In this document: piece by piece, positions 4,650 to 6,120 of the stretch
Layout of the letters: every line of letters starts with the position of its first letter
Numbering within the stretch: position 1 is the stretch's first letter
Origin: an uncultured Actinomyces sp.
Lineage (GTDB): Bacteria; Actinomycetota; Actinomycetes; Actinomycetales; Actinomycetaceae
Assembly (NCBI GenBank): GCA_916719935.1
Contig: CAKAPY010000089.1
Coordinates: forward strand, 1 to 6,120
Direction of reading: 5' to 3'
DNA: 6,120 nucleotides
Notes under the pieces: generated by a model
The model's database searches: none
Told to the model about the DNA's origin: nothing
The model's input: the letters and a program-made list of their open reading frames with translations, nothing else
Made by a program: the position numbers and the translations under genes

Positions 4650-6120
4650 CAGGGCAAGAAACGAGCGGCGCAAGAATGCCCAATCTCTCTCCCGCTCATG
4701 CACTACTTGCTGCCGCGCATCAACGTCCAGATCGCCCCAGTCTGATTGATGCTTCAAGCGGACGCAGCCTGTCGGTCGAAGAAAGCGCGAGGCTCACCCG
4801 CGGACTCGCATGGTATTTTCATTCCCTGGGAATTGGGAGCGAAGACCGCATCGTTGTGTGCGCTCCAAATAGCATCTGGCACTTCATTGTTCACGCAGCG
4901 GCATCGTGGATCCATGCGGTCACTGTTCCCGTCTCACCGTTGCTTCCCTGCAAGCAACGGCAAGAGATTTACGAGCTCGTTTCCCCCGCACTGATCATCA
5001 GCACCGATGGGCATTGCGTTGACGGCGCTTCGGCACTCCCTATTTCCCTCGTTGAAGAGCGCGCTTCAGAGACCGCCAATCAAATCCCCGCCGGCTGGGA
5101 GCCTTTGACATGCGACAACCAGACTGCCGCTTTGGTTTTCACGTCCGGCACTTCAGGGAAAATGCGCGCCGCTCAGCTCAGCCATGCAAATCTATGGTGG
5201 GCATCTCAGTGCTTTAGGGATGGTTTCGAGTACTCTCCAGGCTCTGCGATCTGCGGAGTCGTCGCACCGCTGTCACATATCGGGGGTTTCAACGGAACCT
5301 CAATGGATATCTTCACTCACGGTGGAACCGTAGTTGTTTTTTCCTCTTTCCAGCCTCTCTCAGTGGTACGAGGTATTGAGAAATGGCGGATTTCGATCAT
5401 GTTTGTCGTACCCGCTATGTGCCACATGCTGCTGAACGCAGCCCATGAAAATAACGTGGATTTAAGCTCATGGACACACCCCCTGGTAGGCGGCGATGCA
5501 ATGGGCGAATCACTGTATTCGAAGATGCGGGGGGCTGGGCTTTCCCCCATTCATGTTTGGGGGATGACAGAGCTCGGCGGAGCCGGCACTTTCCTGAGTC
5601 CCGAGGCCTGGCAGCGTCATCCCGGAGCCATCGGCTATCCCTTCCCGTACATTGAGTTGCGCCTGGTTGATCCGCAAGGAAACCCCATTGACGAGGCCGG
5701 GCACAGCGGCTCCATTGAAGTGCGCGGTCCCGGGGTGGCAGCATGCTACTGGGGTGACGAGCCACGCTACACGGATGAGTGGTTTTCAACCTCAGATGTT
5801 GGGGTTTTCGATTCAGACATGTGCCTTCACATTCTTGGTCGCGCATCACGGGTTATTAATACCGGCGGCGAGCTTGTCTCCCCCATTCGCGTTGAAGAAG
5901 CTCTTCGCACTCTCGAATCAGTTGCTGATTGCTGCGTACTCGGACTGAAGGATGAAATCTGGGGACAGATCGTTGCAGCAGCCTTAATCCCCGCTTCTGA
6001 TCAGCGCCCGTCATTGCGCGAATTACGTCAAGAGTTAAACGAGGCCTTGGCACCTTGGCAGCATCCTCGGAGTGTTGTCTGGGTCGATGCGCTCCCCCAA
6101 ACGACAACTGGGAAAGTCGA
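4646..6120 (+). CDS. AMP-forming acyl/aryl-CoA ligase-like protein, 3' end cut by window edge
   Basis: The 491 visible codons encode an ANL-superfamily adenylating enzyme, which activates a carboxylate with ATP, usually for transfer to CoA. Motifs in order are TSGTSGKMRAAQLSH (166-180, A3 phosphate loop), WGMTE (305-309, A5), WFSTSDVG (379-386, A7), GRASRVINTGGELVSPIRVEE (398-418, A8) and LPQTTTGK (483-490, A10, with catalytic lysine K490). Two cores deviate: the usual Pro-Lys of A3 is Met-Arg, and the A7 Gly of TGD is Ser. The aspartate and A10 lysine are kept. Only a few C-terminal residues should be missing. The ATG at 4646 overlaps the lipA stop (ATGA) but lacks a clear ribosome site; an in-frame ATG at 4676 (MPNLSPAHALL) is a reasonable alternative. 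Overall style resembles fatty-acyl-CoA ligases and MenE; the substrate cannot be told from sequence. Cotranscription with lipBA suggests, without proving, a link to lipoate or octanoate activation. Confidence 0.88.
   Translation, partial: MTGQETSGARMPNLSPAHALLAAAHQRPDRPSLIDASSGRSLSVEESARLTRGLAWYFHSLGIGSEDRIVVCAPNSIWHFIVHAAASWIHAVTVPVSPLLPCKQRQEIYELVSPALIISTDGHCVDGASALPISLVEERASETANQIPAGWEPLTCDNQTAALVFTSGTSGKMRAAQLSHANLWWASQCFRDGFEYSPGSAICGVVAPLSHIGGFNGTSMDIFTHGGTVVVFSSFQPLSVVRGIEKWRISIMFVVPAMCHMLLNAAHENNVDLSSWTHPLVGGDAMGESLYSKMRGAGLSPIHVWGMTELGGAGTFLSPEAWQRHPGAIGYPFPYIELRLVDPQGNPIDEAGHSGSIEVRGPGVAACYWGDEPRYTDEWFSTSDVGVFDSDMCLHILGRASRVINTGGELVSPIRVEEALRTLESVADCCVLGLKDEIWGQIVAAALIPASDQRPSLRELRQELNEALAPWQHPRSVVWVDALPQTTTGKV

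Noticed and set aside
4746..4994. Plus-strand open frame of 82 codons inside the start of the ligase gene
   Set aside because: It overlaps the N-terminal domain of the ligase out of frame and has no supporting motif.
5415..5849. Open frame of 144 codons on the minus strand opposite the ligase
   Set aside because: The ligase frame shows intact A5, A7 and A8 motifs across this stretch; the antisense frame has no recognisable features.

Overview
The window looks like a chromosomal housekeeping segment from an actinobacterium. The RNase P RNA has the actinobacterial type A layout, the protein sequences read like actinobacterial family members, GTG starts are common (three of six genes), and base composition is moderately G+C-rich by eye. 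A member of the Actinomycetaceae or a close relative is my best guess. That is inference from sequence resemblance, not a database match.

Layout, left to right. Positions 1 to about 306 hold most of the RNase P RNA gene (rnpB, minus strand); its 3' end lies beyond the left edge. A gap of about 40 bp carries divergent promoters, then a YaaA/UPF0246-family gene runs rightward (345-1166). It converges, across 23 bp, on a two-gene leftward operon: a Nif3-like dinuclear-metal protein (2760-1915), then a coiled-coil protein of the CdsZ/'C4 zinc ribbon' family (1918-1190). That second protein has lost all four zinc-binding cysteines. A 99-bp divergent intergenic region (2761-2859) separates nif3 from a rightward operon: lipB (2860-3591), lipA (3588-4649) and an AMP-forming acyl/aryl-CoA ligase-like gene. 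The ligase starts at 4646 and runs off the right edge just after its conserved C-terminal lysine motif.

LipB and LipA together make protein-bound lipoate: octanoyl transfer from ACP, then insertion of two sulfurs. They are joined by an ATGA overlap, and the ligase is joined to lipA the same way, so the three are probably co-transcribed and translationally coupled. The ligase substrate is not determined here. Activation of a carboxylate linked to lipoate or octanoate metabolism, fatty-acid activation, or a menaquinone (MenE-like) role are all possible.

The most notable signals are three. First, all three first-in-transcript genes (yaaA, nif3, lipB) have a TAnnnT hexamer exactly 6 nt before the start codon and no properly spaced Shine-Dalgarno, which suggests leaderless mRNAs; the internal genes cdsZ and lipA do have well-spaced Shine-Dalgarno sites. 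Second, the zinc ribbon lacks cysteines. Third, a ligase with altered nucleotide-binding motifs is fused into the lipoate operon. I found no mobile element, CRISPR array or clearly new system. Apart from the two promoter gaps and the short convergent gap, every stretch is occupied by a gene.
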